NCBI GenBank assembly: GCA_046160485.1 | Contig: JBJXGV010000068.1 | Coordinates: 62,001-126,000 of the forward strand | DNA: 64,000 nucleotides | Source of the DNA: JBJXGV01 sp046160485 | GTDB lineage: Bacteria; Orphanbacterota; Orphanbacteria; JBJXGV01 | Reading direction: 5' to 3' | Made by a program: the position numbers and the translations under genes | The notes under the pieces: generated by a model | The model's database searches: none | Told to the model about the DNA's origin: nothing | The model's input: only the letters and a program-made list of their open reading frames with translations | In this document: positions 53,697-62,036 of the stretch, one piece after another | Layout of the letters: each line of letters opens with the position of its first letter | How positions within the stretch are numbered: the first letter of the stretch is position 1

Positions 53697-54665
53697 ATGA
53701 AGACTCAGCATTCGGCACATTCGGAACACGAAGAGGTTCGGCGCGCGCCGGCGCGCTCTGGTTTTGCGCGCGCGATCGCGGTTGGTGCCGTCGCGTCGGC
53801 AATCGCGTTGACGAGCATCGCCCCCGCGAGTGCGGCGGGCCACAAGTCGCGGAGCGAGGATCGCGCGGCGAAGCGAAACGAAAGCGGCGCACGCGTCGAA
53901 CGCGGTGAGAAGCGAGGCGAGAGCGGTGCACGCGTCGAGCGCGGAGAAAGGCGCCCCAGCGCGTCGGCCAGCCGCGACAAGCATGTCGCGAATCGCGCGG
54001 ACTCTCCGCGTACCACGCCCGATCCGCGGCGCGAGTGGCGTGACGATGGACGGCGGGATTCGCGCGATGACGGGCGGAACGCTCGCACGCCGCAACGGCA
54101 CGACACGCGGTACGCGCACCGCGACGACGGCGATGACGACGACAAGAAGCGCGGGAAGAACGAGCGCCACGACTGGTCCAACAGTCGGGGCCGCGACGAC
54201 GACCGCTCTGATTGGCGCTCGCACGACGATCGCCGCCGCGCGCGCTCACCGCGCGACGTGCGCCACGTCGACAAGTGGTCGTCGCACGCCGAGAAGCGCT
54301 TCCGCGCATCGCTCCGCTCGGACCGGTACGATTGTTTCGAGTATCGTCCCGTGCGCCGTGCGCCGCACCGCGTCGTGAAGTGGTGCGATCGCAACTACTA
54401 CGACTACGCCAATCTCAACGTGTATCTGCCGCGCTTCTGGATCGATTTCGTGATCGTCGACTCGGCGCCGTCGGGGTACGTCTTCTACGATCCGTACTGC
54501 GACGAGTTCTTCCCGACGGTGAGCGCGTTCAGGCGCCACATGCGGCACTACGACTACGATCACTCGGCGGCGCTCGATGTCGTGTGGATCGGTGACGTCG
54601 AACGCGACCCGTGGTACGTCGAGTGCGCGAGCGGCCCGTCGTGGTCGGTCGACATTCACTTCTAA
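53697..54665 (+). CDS. Exported protein with long Arg/Asp-rich disordered region
   Basis: 322 residues, ATG with GGAGGG 9 bases upstream; signal helix AIAVGAVASAIALTSIAPASA. Residues of about 50-195 are extremely charged and low in complexity (RDDGRRDSRDDGRNAR, RGRDDDRSDWRSHDDRRRAR), starting with two copies of a 13-residue repeat. The C-terminal 125 residues are a compact, aromatic, Cys-containing domain (YDCFEYRPVRRAPHRVVKWC, NVYLPRFWIDFVIVD, GYVFYDPYCDEFF). No family recognised. The charged part could bind polyphosphate, polysaccharide or nucleic acid outside the membrane. Confidence 0.75.
   Translation: MKTQHSAHSEHEEVRRAPARSGFARAIAVGAVASAIALTSIAPASAAGHKSRSEDRAAKRNESGARVERGEKRGESGARVERGERRPSASASRDKHVANRADSPRTTPDPRREWRDDGRRDSRDDGRNARTPQRHDTRYAHRDDGDDDDKKRGKNERHDWSNSRGRDDDRSDWRSHDDRRRARSPRDVRHVDKWSSHAEKRFRASLRSDRYDCFEYRPVRRAPHRVVKWCDRNYYDYANLNVYLPRFWIDFVIVDSAPSGYVFYDPYCDEFFPTVSAFRRHMRHYDYDHSAALDVVWIGDVERDPWYVECASGPSWSVDIHF
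53880..53957 (+). repeat. Two tandem 39-base coding repeats
   Basis: Two adjacent in-frame units encode ESGARVERGEKRG and ESGARVERGERRP. They differ mostly at third codon positions, which indicates an older duplication kept under protein-level selection. Confidence 0.85.
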
Positions 54666-54773
54666 CGGGGCGCGTGTTCGATCGAGGACTGAACGAAGGA
54701 ACGAACGGGTGAAGCAAGCGAGAGGCGGTGCCGCGGATTCGCGCGGCGCCGCGTCGCTGCGTTTGCGCTGGCG

Positions 54774-56003
54774 CTACGGCGCGGACGGAATCGAGCCGTC
54801 GAGCGGGCCGTCGGCCTCTTGATAAACGCGCCGCACGAACCAATCCACGAGATAGATCGCGAACGCGTCGTTGCGCGCGGCGTTGCCGGCGGTGATCCGC
54901 GTGCGGAGCGCGAGCACCTCGGCGTCGGCGAGGATCGACGCGATCGCGTCGTCGACAGGAAGCGCACCCGCCTTCGCCGTTTCCGCGAGCACGTGCTCCC
55001 GCTTCAAGAGCGCGATCGTCGCGTGAAGCAGCGACTCGTTGCGCATCGGTACGCCGTGTCCCGGCACGAGAATCGCGGCGTCGAGCGAGTCGATCCTCTC
55101 GAGCGTGCGAATCCACCCGCTCGGATAGCAGAAAAGCGCAAACGTGATCGGATTGATGAGCAGGTCGCCGGTGACGACGATGCGCTCGTTCGGAAGATGC
55201 AGAAACGCGTCGCCCGGCGTAATCGCGCGATCGTAGTGGAGCACCTTGATGAGGCGCTCGCCGAGATGAATCGTGAGCGAGTCGGTGAACGTCAGGTTCG
55301 GAATCGTGTGCCGCACGGCGCGCTTCTGCTCGAGGAAAGCGCGGTCGCGCGCGATGTGTTCTTCGAGCGCCGTCGCCTCCGGTGCATCGGCGGCGGCGTT
55401 CCTCAGCGCAGCGAGTTCCGCCCCCACCGACGCGATGTGCGCCGGGAGTTCGGTTTCGAGTCCAGGCTCGTTGAAATCGACCACGGGTCCCGCCATGAGG
55501 GATCTCGTTGTTTCGTGAGCGATGATCTCGATCTCGGGGAACGAATCGCGATACACCTCGGCGCCGTACCAGTGATCCCAGTGCCAGTGCGAGTGGACGA
55601 GGTAGCGCACCGGCTGATCCGTGAGCTTCCGAATCTCGGCGAGCACCGCCGCCGCCGCCGCGGGCGTCCCGTTCGAGTCGAAGACGAGAACGCCGTCGTT
55701 CGAGAGAATCACGATCGAGTTGCCGTCGAGGCCGACATCGCCGTAGGGCTGCGTCGCGAAGAGGTAGATCCCGTCGGCGACGCACGTCACCGTGGGCGCC
55801 GGGTGCTCGCCTCCCGCGGCGCGCGCAAGCGCGGGCACCCCCGCCGGCGCGTCCGCTAGCGCGAGCGCGGACGAAAGCCCGCACACGATCGCGGCGCGCG
55901 CGAGCCTCGCTCCGATGGTGCGGGCTCGTCGCTCAGGCGCGGCGCAGCGCGCGCTCGCCGCGCTCCGGACAGCCTCTTCGAGCGTTCCTCGCCGCTCCGG
56001 CAT
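54774..56003 (-). CDS. Exported metallo-beta-lactamase-fold hydrolase
   Basis: 409 residues from ATG at 56003 with GGAGGA about 5 bases upstream. A long N-terminus includes a hydrophobic segment near residues 45-60 (AAIVCGLSSALALADA) that may serve as a signal. The MBL fold follows: GLDGNSIVILSNDGVLVFDSNG, the zinc motif HSHWHWDHW near residue 138, EIIAHETT, RIVVTGDLLI and VPGHGVPM. No C-terminal RNase or DNA-processing domain is present, so it is a small-molecule hydrolase (quinoprotein-relay or lactonase-like). Substrate unknown. Confidence 0.88.
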   Translation of the reverse strand: MPERRGTLEEAVRSAASARCAAPERRARTIGARLARAAIVCGLSSALALADAPAGVPALARAAGGEHPAPTVTCVADGIYLFATQPYGDVGLDGNSIVILSNDGVLVFDSNGTPAAAAAVLAEIRKLTDQPVRYLVHSHWHWDHWYGAEVYRDSFPEIEIIAHETTRSLMAGPVVDFNEPGLETELPAHIASVGAELAALRNAAADAPEATALEEHIARDRAFLEQKRAVRHTIPNLTFTDSLTIHLGERLIKVLHYDRAITPGDAFLHLPNERIVVTGDLLINPITFALFCYPSGWIRTLERIDSLDAAILVPGHGVPMRNESLLHATIALLKREHVLAETAKAGALPVDDAIASILADAEVLALRTRITAGNAARNDAFAIYLVDWFVRRVYQEADGPLDGSIPSAP

Positions 56004-56155
56004 CGACCTCCTCCAATCAGGGGACCAGATTCTAACGCGGACGCTGGGCGAAGTGGGGCGAGACGTGCCGGTCGTCGGAGCAGGCCGGGCGAGGATTAGA
56101 CGAAGAACCCGGGCGGCGCGCACGGGCGCGGGCGCCCCGGCGCCTCGGGCCTGAA

Positions 56156-57952
56156 TCAGCGATCAGACGTGCGGCCCGCGGATTCGGCCGATCCGGGAAT
56201 CCCGCCCAAGGCGACGGAACCCTCGCTCTGAATCTCGGGAATCTCGATGGTGAAAAGGGCGCCACCGAGCGCGCTTCGCCCGGCCCAGATGCGCCCGCCG
56301 TGATCGCTCACGATTTCCCGGCTGATCGCAAGACCGAGCCCCGTGCCGCCGCCTGCGGCGCTGCTCTTGGTCGTCTGGTAGAACCTGTCGAAGATCGTCT
56401 CGAGCTCCTTCTCGGGGATGCCCTCGCCGTTGTCGGCAACGGTCATTCTGACGCCGCCGGCAATTCGCTGTACGACGACTTCAACGCGCCCGTCCTTCGG
56501 GATGAACTTGACGGCGTTTCCCACAAGGTTTCTCAGCACCTGAAGGAAGCGCTTTTCATCGACATCCGCCCAAATCGCCGCCTCAGGAACCTGCGCAACG
56601 AGTGAGACCTGTTTCTCCGAGCAGCGCGAGCGGAATTCGTCGATCGCCTGCCCCGCGATCTGACAGACGTCGCACCGGTCGAAGTGGTATTGCATGCGTC
56701 CCGCCTCGAGCTTCGACAGATCGAGGAGGTCGTTGAGAAGGTGGAGCAACGTCTCACCGCCCTCGGTGATGTTGCGGAAGTAGCCGAGGATCTCATCGCG
56801 CGTCGCCGAGGCGGCTTCGCGAACACCGAAGCTGCTGTAGCTCAAGATGCCGTGCAGCGGCGTTCGAAGTTCGTGTGACATGCTCGCGAGAAACTCGCTC
56901 TTCGCCCGGTTCGCGCGCTCCGCCTCTTCCTTCGCGCGCACCAGTTCCGCGTTCGACTGCGTCAGGTCCGCCGTGCGCGCTTCTACTTCCTCCTCGAGGC
57001 GGTCGTTTTGCCGGACGAGCGCCGCGTGCGCGACACGCAACTCGCGAAGCGCGCGCTCGCGTACGGTGATGTCGCGGAACGACCACACGCGCCCGGCGAT
57101 TACGCCCCCGACGCGCTGCGGCATCGCGCACACCTCGAAGACGCGCCCATCTTTGAGATAGAAGATCTCCGCGACGACGATGTCGGGCTTGGACGCCAAC
57201 TCGCGCGTCATACTGTCAAAGCGTTCCGGGTCCGAGAGCTGCTCCCGGATGTCGCGGAACACCTGGCCCGCGGCGGCCGCTTCCCCAGGACCGCACTCCG
57301 GCCCGAAGAAGTCGATGAACCGCTGGTTCGATAGGACGACCCTCATCGCGCCGTCCACCGCGATGATTCCGTCGGTTGTCGCTTCGAGCGTCGCGCTCAG
57401 AAGCGAAACCGAGCGCGCGAGGTCGTCTTCGATCCTCTTGATGGCGGTCGTGTTTCGGATCACGACGAGAACCTCGTCGCTCGCGAGCGGCAGAAGCCGC
57501 GCCTCGAAGTTCTGAGCGGTGCCCTTCGTCGCGAGGGAGTACTCGACGGTCGCCATCGGCTCGCCGCCGCGAACGCGACGGAGTCCGTCCGCGAGAGCGT
57601 CCGCGACTGCTTTGTCGGGAACCGCGAGCAGGCTGCGTCCGACGATGCGACTCTTCGGCAGGAGGAGGTCTTCTTCGGAGCGCGCACGGCACGAGAGAAT
57701 CGTCGCGTCGTGGCGCACGGTCAGCAGGACGTCCGGCATCGACTGGACGATCGCGCGCATGTGCGCACCCGCCTCGTGCAACTGCGCGGAGCTCAGTTCG
57801 AGGGATCTCTCCAAGAGCCGCCGGTCGTCCTCGAACTGCCGGTAGGCCGCGTCGACTGCGGCAAGCAGCGCGCGCGCCTCCTCGTTCCGGAGGCCGGCCG
57901 TGCCGCCGTGCGACGTGATTTGGCGGCGTAGGAGAGGGTGGTAGTCGTTCAT
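56156..57952 (-). CDS. PAS-domain sensor histidine kinase
   Basis: 598 residues. Residues 1-60 form a helical region (HPLLRRQITSHGG, AYRQFEDDRRLLERSLELSS) like that of kinases encoded beside FIST sensors. PAS domains follow near 65-190 and 195-310 (LEATTDGIIAVDGAMRVVLS). A coiled coil leads to HisKA with His360 in SMSHELRTPLHGILSY, then HATPase_c with N box VLRNLVGNAVKFI, DNGEGIPE and GGGTGLGLAIS. No transmembrane helix and no receiver, so it is cytoplasmic and must pass phosphate to another protein. Starts 4 bases past the broken FIST gene. Confidence 0.93.
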   Translation of the reverse strand: MNDYHPLLRRQITSHGGTAGLRNEEARALLAAVDAAYRQFEDDRRLLERSLELSSAQLHEAGAHMRAIVQSMPDVLLTVRHDATILSCRARSEEDLLLPKSRIVGRSLLAVPDKAVADALADGLRRVRGGEPMATVEYSLATKGTAQNFEARLLPLASDEVLVVIRNTTAIKRIEDDLARSVSLLSATLEATTDGIIAVDGAMRVVLSNQRFIDFFGPECGPGEAAAAGQVFRDIREQLSDPERFDSMTRELASKPDIVVAEIFYLKDGRVFEVCAMPQRVGGVIAGRVWSFRDITVRERALRELRVAHAALVRQNDRLEEEVEARTADLTQSNAELVRAKEEAERANRAKSEFLASMSHELRTPLHGILSYSSFGVREAASATRDEILGYFRNITEGGETLLHLLNDLLDLSKLEAGRMQYHFDRCDVCQIAGQAIDEFRSRCSEKQVSLVAQVPEAAIWADVDEKRFLQVLRNLVGNAVKFIPKDGRVEVVVQRIAGGVRMTVADNGEGIPEKELETIFDRFYQTTKSSAAGGGTGLGLAISREIVSDHGGRIWAGRSALGGALFTIEIPEIQSEGSVALGGIPGSAESAGRTSDR

Positions 57953-57956
57953 CAGG

Positions 57957-58198
57957 TCATGGCTCCGAGATCGTCGTGATGGTCATCGTCTGGTTGTGAA
58001 GCTCGCCGTTCGCATTCGAGTTCAACGGTGAGATTTCGACGCGCCGTAGACGCGGTAGAGGCCGGCCAGCGCGGTCTTCTCGCGCAGCGCGCCCGTGCTT
58101 CCGAAGAGCAGGACGAACGTGGTGCGCGAGTCCTCGGCGCCGGGGAGAGGCGGCTTCCATCCCGAGCCGTTGGTCCAGGCGAACTGTTGCGTTCTCAT
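57957..58198 (-). pseudogene. FIST-domain sensor remnant: N-terminal and C-terminal ends joined, middle missing
   Basis: A strong ribosome-binding site (GGGAGGAACGC) precedes an ATG at 58198. The first frame reads 58 codons and stops at 58022-58024: MRTQQFAWTNGSGWKPPLPG ... TFVLLFGSTGALREKTALAGLY, the opening of a FIST_N domain. From about 58045 on, the +1-shifted frame reads EISPLNSNANGELHNQTMTI TTISE and stops at 57957, the closing strand of a FIST_C domain. Between them about 300 residues of the usual protein of about 380 are absent, and the frames do not match (TACGGC, then 5 bases, then GAAATC). FIST proteins bind small ligands and feed two-component systems. Either a real deletion or an assembly error would explain this. 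Confidence 0.75.
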
Positions 58199-58211
58199 GC
58201 GCGTTCCTCCC

Positions 58212-59318
58212 CTAGGCCTCTTGGCACTGGGTAACGCCTATCTCCGCGTTCTCCCGCGCGGTTGCGGGCGGGACGCAGACGACGAATCGCGTGCCCACCT
58301 CTTCCACGGCCTCGGCCCAAATCTCTCCGCCCTGGCCGACCACCAACTCTCGAGCGATCGCAAGCCCTAGCCCGTTCCCGCGGGAGTAGTTGAGAACCTC
58401 GGGGACGACGAAGCCGTCGAAGAGCCGCGGCAAGACGTGCTCCGGAACGTTCAGTCCAGGAACCAAGACGCGCATCCAGACACCCTTCGCGTCGGCGGAG
58501 AGATCGACCCCCACGGGGTGCGGAGCCTCGGCGCACTCGGCCGCGTGATCGAGCAGCGTCCTGACCATCGCTTCGAGGCGGGATGGGTCGAACAACACGA
58601 CATGTTCCGCCGTTTGGTCTGCCGAGAGCACGAACTGGTTTCCGCGCGACGCGTCGCGGCGGCAGTCGATGTGCGCGCGCACGACCGCGCCGAGATCCAG
58701 CGGGGTCGGCGAAAGCACCATCGCGTCCGAGCGCAGCGTGCTCAAGTAGATCGCCTTCTCGAGGAGTCTGTGAATCCTCGTGGACGATTGCTCGATCACG
58801 TCGATCATCTCGAGCGCGTCCTTACCGAGGTCCTTCATCGTGCCGAGAATCTCCGCCGCGGAAATGAGCCCGGTAAGGGGTGTGCGCGTCTCGTGGCTGA
58901 GAACGGCGAGAAGATCCTCTCGCAGCTTTCCGACCTCCTCGGCCCGTTTGAGGCGCAAGTACACGCGGACCTTCGCGACGAGCTCGTCGGGGTCGAACGG
59001 TTTGGTGACGAAGTCGTCCGCTCCCGCCTCGTAACCCTGCAGCCTCTCCTCGAGCCGCGCTCGCGCAGAGACCATGATGATCTTCGGAATGTTGCTGAAG
59101 GCGGTCGTCCGCAGTCTCCGGCAGGTCTCGTAGCCGTCGATGCCCGGCATCATGATGTCGAGAAGGATCAGGTCCGGCTCGAACGCTGTGGCGATTCCGA
59201 GCGCCTCGTCGCCAGTCACGGCGGTCCGGAGCGCGTAGTCGCTCTTGAGGATCTTCTCGAGGATCGTCACGTTGCGCGGGTGATCGTCCACGATGAGAAT
59301 CTTGTGCAAGGGGTTCAT
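58212..59318 (-). CDS. Response-regulator receiver/histidine kinase hybrid
   Basis: 368 residues from ATG at 59318, within the overlap TGATG with the upstream kinase and with GGAGG about 7 bases before. Receiver domain at residues 5-125: VDDHPRN, phospho-acceptor Asp54 in LILLDIMMPGIDGYE, and TKPFDPDEL with its Lys. A short linker leads to HisKA with His142 (VLSHETRTPLTG) and a degenerate HATPase_c: the N-box and DxGxG regions are hard to see, though NGLGLAIARELV remains. The kinase half may be weak, with the protein acting mainly as a phosphate acceptor. No DNA-binding or enzymatic output domain. Confidence 0.9.
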   Translation of the reverse strand: MNPLHKILIVDDHPRNVTILEKILKSDYALRTAVTGDEALGIATAFEPDLILLDIMMPGIDGYETCRRLRTTAFSNIPKIIMVSARARLEERLQGYEAGADDFVTKPFDPDELVAKVRVYLRLKRAEEVGKLREDLLAVLSHETRTPLTGLISAAEILGTMKDLGKDALEMIDVIEQSSTRIHRLLEKAIYLSTLRSDAMVLSPTPLDLGAVVRAHIDCRRDASRGNQFVLSADQTAEHVVLFDPSRLEAMVRTLLDHAAECAEAPHPVGVDLSADAKGVWMRVLVPGLNVPEHVLPRLFDGFVVPEVLNYSRGNGLGLAIARELVVGQGGEIWAEAVEEVGTRFVVCVPPATARENAEIGVTQCQEA

Positions 59319-60877
59319 CAACGATCCTCCAGCTTGGTGAGTACGCCGTCCTCAGCCATCGACGTGGCTTCGGCCCGGGGAAACGCGACGAAGAACGCGG
59401 CTCCACCGCAAGCGTCGTTCTCGGCCCAGATCCGGCCGTGGTGACCCGCTACGATCTCGCGGCAGATGGCGAGCCCGAGCCCTGTGCCGCCGGCGCCTGA
59501 CTTCGATGCGCTCGATTGAACGAACTTGTCGAAGATGGCGTCGAGTTCGCCATCGGGGATTCCCTTGCCGTCGTCCGTTACGCAGAGCGTGTTGGCCTCG
59601 TCGTTCGTATCGACGGAGATCTTGATCCGGGACCGCGCGAACCGCCCCGCGTTGCTCATGAGGTTTCGCATGACCTGCGCGATCCGAGCCTCGTCTACAA
59701 GAGAGATCGCACCGTCGTTCGCGCACTCCACTTCGATCTGGAGGCCCTTCTCGGCCAACGCCGACCGGAACTCGTCTGCCGAGTTGGAGGCGACATTGCC
59801 CAGATCGGTCGGCGCGAGATCGAACTCCATGCGCCCGGCCTCGAGCTTCGCCAGATCGAGTAGATCGTTGACGAGTCCAAGCAGGACGCCGCCGCTCTCT
59901 TGGATGACTCCGTAGTAGTCGCGCAGCTCGGTGCGTTCGGCGGTTTCCCACTCTCGAAGGCCGAACTTGCAGTAGCTCAATATGCCGTGGAGCGGCGTCC
60001 GAAGTTCGTGGGACATGTTCGCGAGGAACTCGCTCTTCGCGCGGTTGGCCGATTCCGCGAGATCCTTCGCGCGGCTTAAGTCGCTCACGGCCCGCGAGAG
60101 GTCGCCTGTCCTCTGTCGAACCTGATCCTCGAGATGGTCGCGGCTCTCCGACAGTTCGTCATCGCGCATCTCGATCTGCGTGAGCATGGCGTTGAAGTGA
60201 TCGACGAGCTCTCCGATTTCGTCCGCGTGGTGTCTCGTGACACGGAGCGAATAGTCCTTGCTCTCCGATATCCGCTTCGTCGCCTGCGCCAGATTCAGGA
60301 TTGGCGACGAGACGATCCGTTGAAGCAGTCGCGCCAGAACGAGAGCCCCGATCGAGGCGACGACGACGACGGCGGCCGCCGTCCTGACGTAACGATCGAT
60401 GCGCGCCCGGATGGGGCTCAGGCTGGCGACGATGACCGCGTGACCGATGATCTGGCTGTCGAGAAGTATCGGCGTCGTAACGATCGCAGTACCGGCTTGC
60501 TCCCTCACGGAGCCGCGCGCCGTCTCGCCTGGATCAAGAGCGGGCGGAGCGTCATCCCACTGGTATGTCGCGAACTGCTGACGGTCCTTGTCGTAGAGCG
60601 CGGCACGCAACACATTCGGGTCGTGCTGCAGCGCCGCGAGGTTTTCGCTCGCCACGGCGCGGTCCCCAAACGTGAGCGCGGCTGTAGAGCCCGATCCCAC
60701 GATCATTGCTTGCGTGGTGAGGTCGGTGATCAGCTTGTGCCGAAGCTGGGGGAGATCGAGACAGAGAATGACCGCGGTCGCGACCACGAGGAGAAACGCG
60801 CTCGCGAGCATGAACGCAAGGGTCACCTTGCCGCGAATGGAAGTCGGCCGGAGCGTCAGGCGCCAACGGGGTTTCAT
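59318..60877 (-). CDS. Membrane sensor histidine kinase with CHASE8-like periplasmic domain and HAMP
   Basis: 519 residues; start overlaps the YfiR stop (ATGA). First helix LAFMLASAFLLVVATAVILC, a periplasmic domain of about 120 residues similar to CHASE8 (MIVGSGSTAALTFGD, ENLAALQHDPNVLRAALYD), a second helix (AAAVVVVASIGALVLARLL), HAMP, and a coiled coil. HisKA follows with His290 in NMSHELRTPLHGILSY, then HATPase_c (NLMSNAGRFA, DDGKGIPD, GGTGLGLAI). The HisKA core is nearly identical to that of the PAS kinase downstream, so they are paralogues. YfiR-CHASE8 pairs are a recurring design in which YfiR in the periplasm controls the sensor. Confidence 0.92.
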   Translation of the reverse strand: MKPRWRLTLRPTSIRGKVTLAFMLASAFLLVVATAVILCLDLPQLRHKLITDLTTQAMIVGSGSTAALTFGDRAVASENLAALQHDPNVLRAALYDKDRQQFATYQWDDAPPALDPGETARGSVREQAGTAIVTTPILLDSQIIGHAVIVASLSPIRARIDRYVRTAAAVVVVASIGALVLARLLQRIVSSPILNLAQATKRISESKDYSLRVTRHHADEIGELVDHFNAMLTQIEMRDDELSESRDHLEDQVRQRTGDLSRAVSDLSRAKDLAESANRAKSEFLANMSHELRTPLHGILSYCKFGLREWETAERTELRDYYGVIQESGGVLLGLVNDLLDLAKLEAGRMEFDLAPTDLGNVASNSADEFRSALAEKGLQIEVECANDGAISLVDEARIAQVMRNLMSNAGRFARSRIKISVDTNDEANTLCVTDDGKGIPDGELDAIFDKFVQSSASKSGAGGTGLGLAICREIVAGHHGRIWAENDACGGAAFFVAFPRAEATSMAEDGVLTKLEDR

Positions 60878-61491
60878 TGCGCGCCTTTCGATGGTTGTTC
60901 GCTGGGACGAGCGGCCACCTGAAGGAGCCGCGCGCTCACCTTTAATCCCGCCGACAGCGCGGACGCCTGAGCGATCTCGAAGCGAAAGCGATTGTCTTCG
61001 TTGATAAGCCGTATGACGCCGCCGAGGTCGACGAAGCCTTCGGAATCGCCGATGGTCAGGATCGGTTTTCGCCGGCACTCCTCGAGGAGTTTGGCGGTGT
61101 CCTCCGCGGCTTTCGTGCAGAACAGCGCCACGTGCGGCACGCCGCGCGACGACCGCTCCTCGGCGCCGAACACCGCGAGCGGGCGATCGTCGATCGCACG
61201 GCCCTCGAACAGGATTCGGATCTGCTGAACTTCTCCCTTCTCCCCGACGACAAGAATCCTGTACGGACTGCCGGCGGCCTCGAAGACACTGTCCGGCCAT
61301 TCGACGAACTTCATGAAACTGAAGACGAGCGCCGCACGCAGTTCCTCCGGTTGCACGGAGCGGTCACTACGGTCACTAGGGTCGGCGAACGCGACGGCCG
61401 ACGGAGCGAGGAGCATCGCGATGACCGCGGCGACGGCGATCGCGAGGCTCGTGCGAGTCGACCCTCTGCGTGGCGTTGGTAATGGAGCCAT
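60874..61491 (-). CDS. YfiR-family periplasmic regulatory protein
   Basis: 205 residues. Signal region SLAIAVAAVIAMLLAPSAVAFA. Conserved YfiR features: EELRAALVFSFMKFVEWPDS, PYRILVVGEKG, HVALFCTKAAEDTAKLLEECRRKPILTIGDSEGFVDLGGVI and a final FEIAQASALSAGLKVSARLL, the last being diagnostic. In Pseudomonas YfiR represses a CHASE8 diguanylate cyclase (YfiN); here the neighbour with a CHASE8-like domain is a histidine kinase. Overlaps it by 4 bases, so stoichiometric production is likely. Confidence 0.92.
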   Translation of the reverse strand: MAPLPTPRRGSTRTSLAIAVAAVIAMLLAPSAVAFADPSDRSDRSVQPEELRAALVFSFMKFVEWPDSVFEAAGSPYRILVVGEKGEVQQIRILFEGRAIDDRPLAVFGAEERSSRGVPHVALFCTKAAEDTAKLLEECRRKPILTIGDSEGFVDLGGVIRLINEDNRFRFEIAQASALSAGLKVSARLLQVAARPSEQPSKGAQ

Positions 61492-61503
61492 CGATGGGTC
61501 TGT

Positions 61504-61722
61504 CTAGTGTTGGTGCGTTACGGTTGCGTGGAGGCGGCGCTCTACGATGCCAGCTTCGAACCCGAAGCCCGAGAGGCGGTTGTTGAACAGGTCTCCGCCA
61601 GAGTTGCCGGTTCCGGTCGCGGTGGTCGGAGCGCCGAGCGTCGCGGAAGCGAGCCGAAGCGCGGCCGCCCAAGACCAAGCGCCGCGCGGGCGTCTCGTGC
61701 CACCCGTCAATCTGAGAACCAT
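61504..61722 (-). CDS. Small hypothetical protein upstream of yfiR
   Basis: 72 residues, ATG with a strong GGGGAGG about 9 bases upstream and stop 12 bases before yfiR. The N-terminal half is basic then hydrophobic (GAWSWAAALRLASATLGAP), and the C-terminal part (GGDLFNNRLSGFGFEAGIV, ERRLHATVTH) has the alternating character of an outer-membrane beta strand. It could be a short leader peptide, a remnant of an outer-membrane protein or a chance frame. The ribosome-binding site is the main support. Confidence 0.35.
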   Translation of the reverse strand: MVLRLTGGTRRPRGAWSWAAALRLASATLGAPTTATGTGNSGGDLFNNRLSGFGFEAGIVERRLHATVTHQH

Positions 61723-62036
61723 GAGTCGTTACCTCCCCGTGGATGCGAGCGCGACCTCGGCGCTCGCGTTCAATCCATGTCGGATACACGAAGCGGCGAG
61801 ATTCTCCCGGAACCGTGAGATCGCGGCCCGGGCTGTTGCCATCGGAGGCATCGACATTCTTCGGCGCGTGCTTGAGGCATTCACGGTCGCGAGCACGCCC
61901 GGTACGCCGCTCTGGTTTTGACCGCGCGGCGACCGCTTCAGCCCCATACCGGGAGTGCCGATGAACAGACACGGGTCGGTGCTCGCGGAGTCGCTAAGAG
62001 TGGCGCGAGCGAAACCTGGAGCCCTGGAGGATTCCG
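61723..62036. other. Divergent promoter region
   Basis: 314 bases between the signalling block (minus) and the TonB receptor gene (plus). No frame here has both a ribosome-binding site and protein-like composition. It must hold promoters for both directions; I could not identify a confident -35/-10 pair or an operator. The plus-strand end carries CTGGAGGATTCCG, the ribosome-binding site of the receptor gene. Confidence 0.4.
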
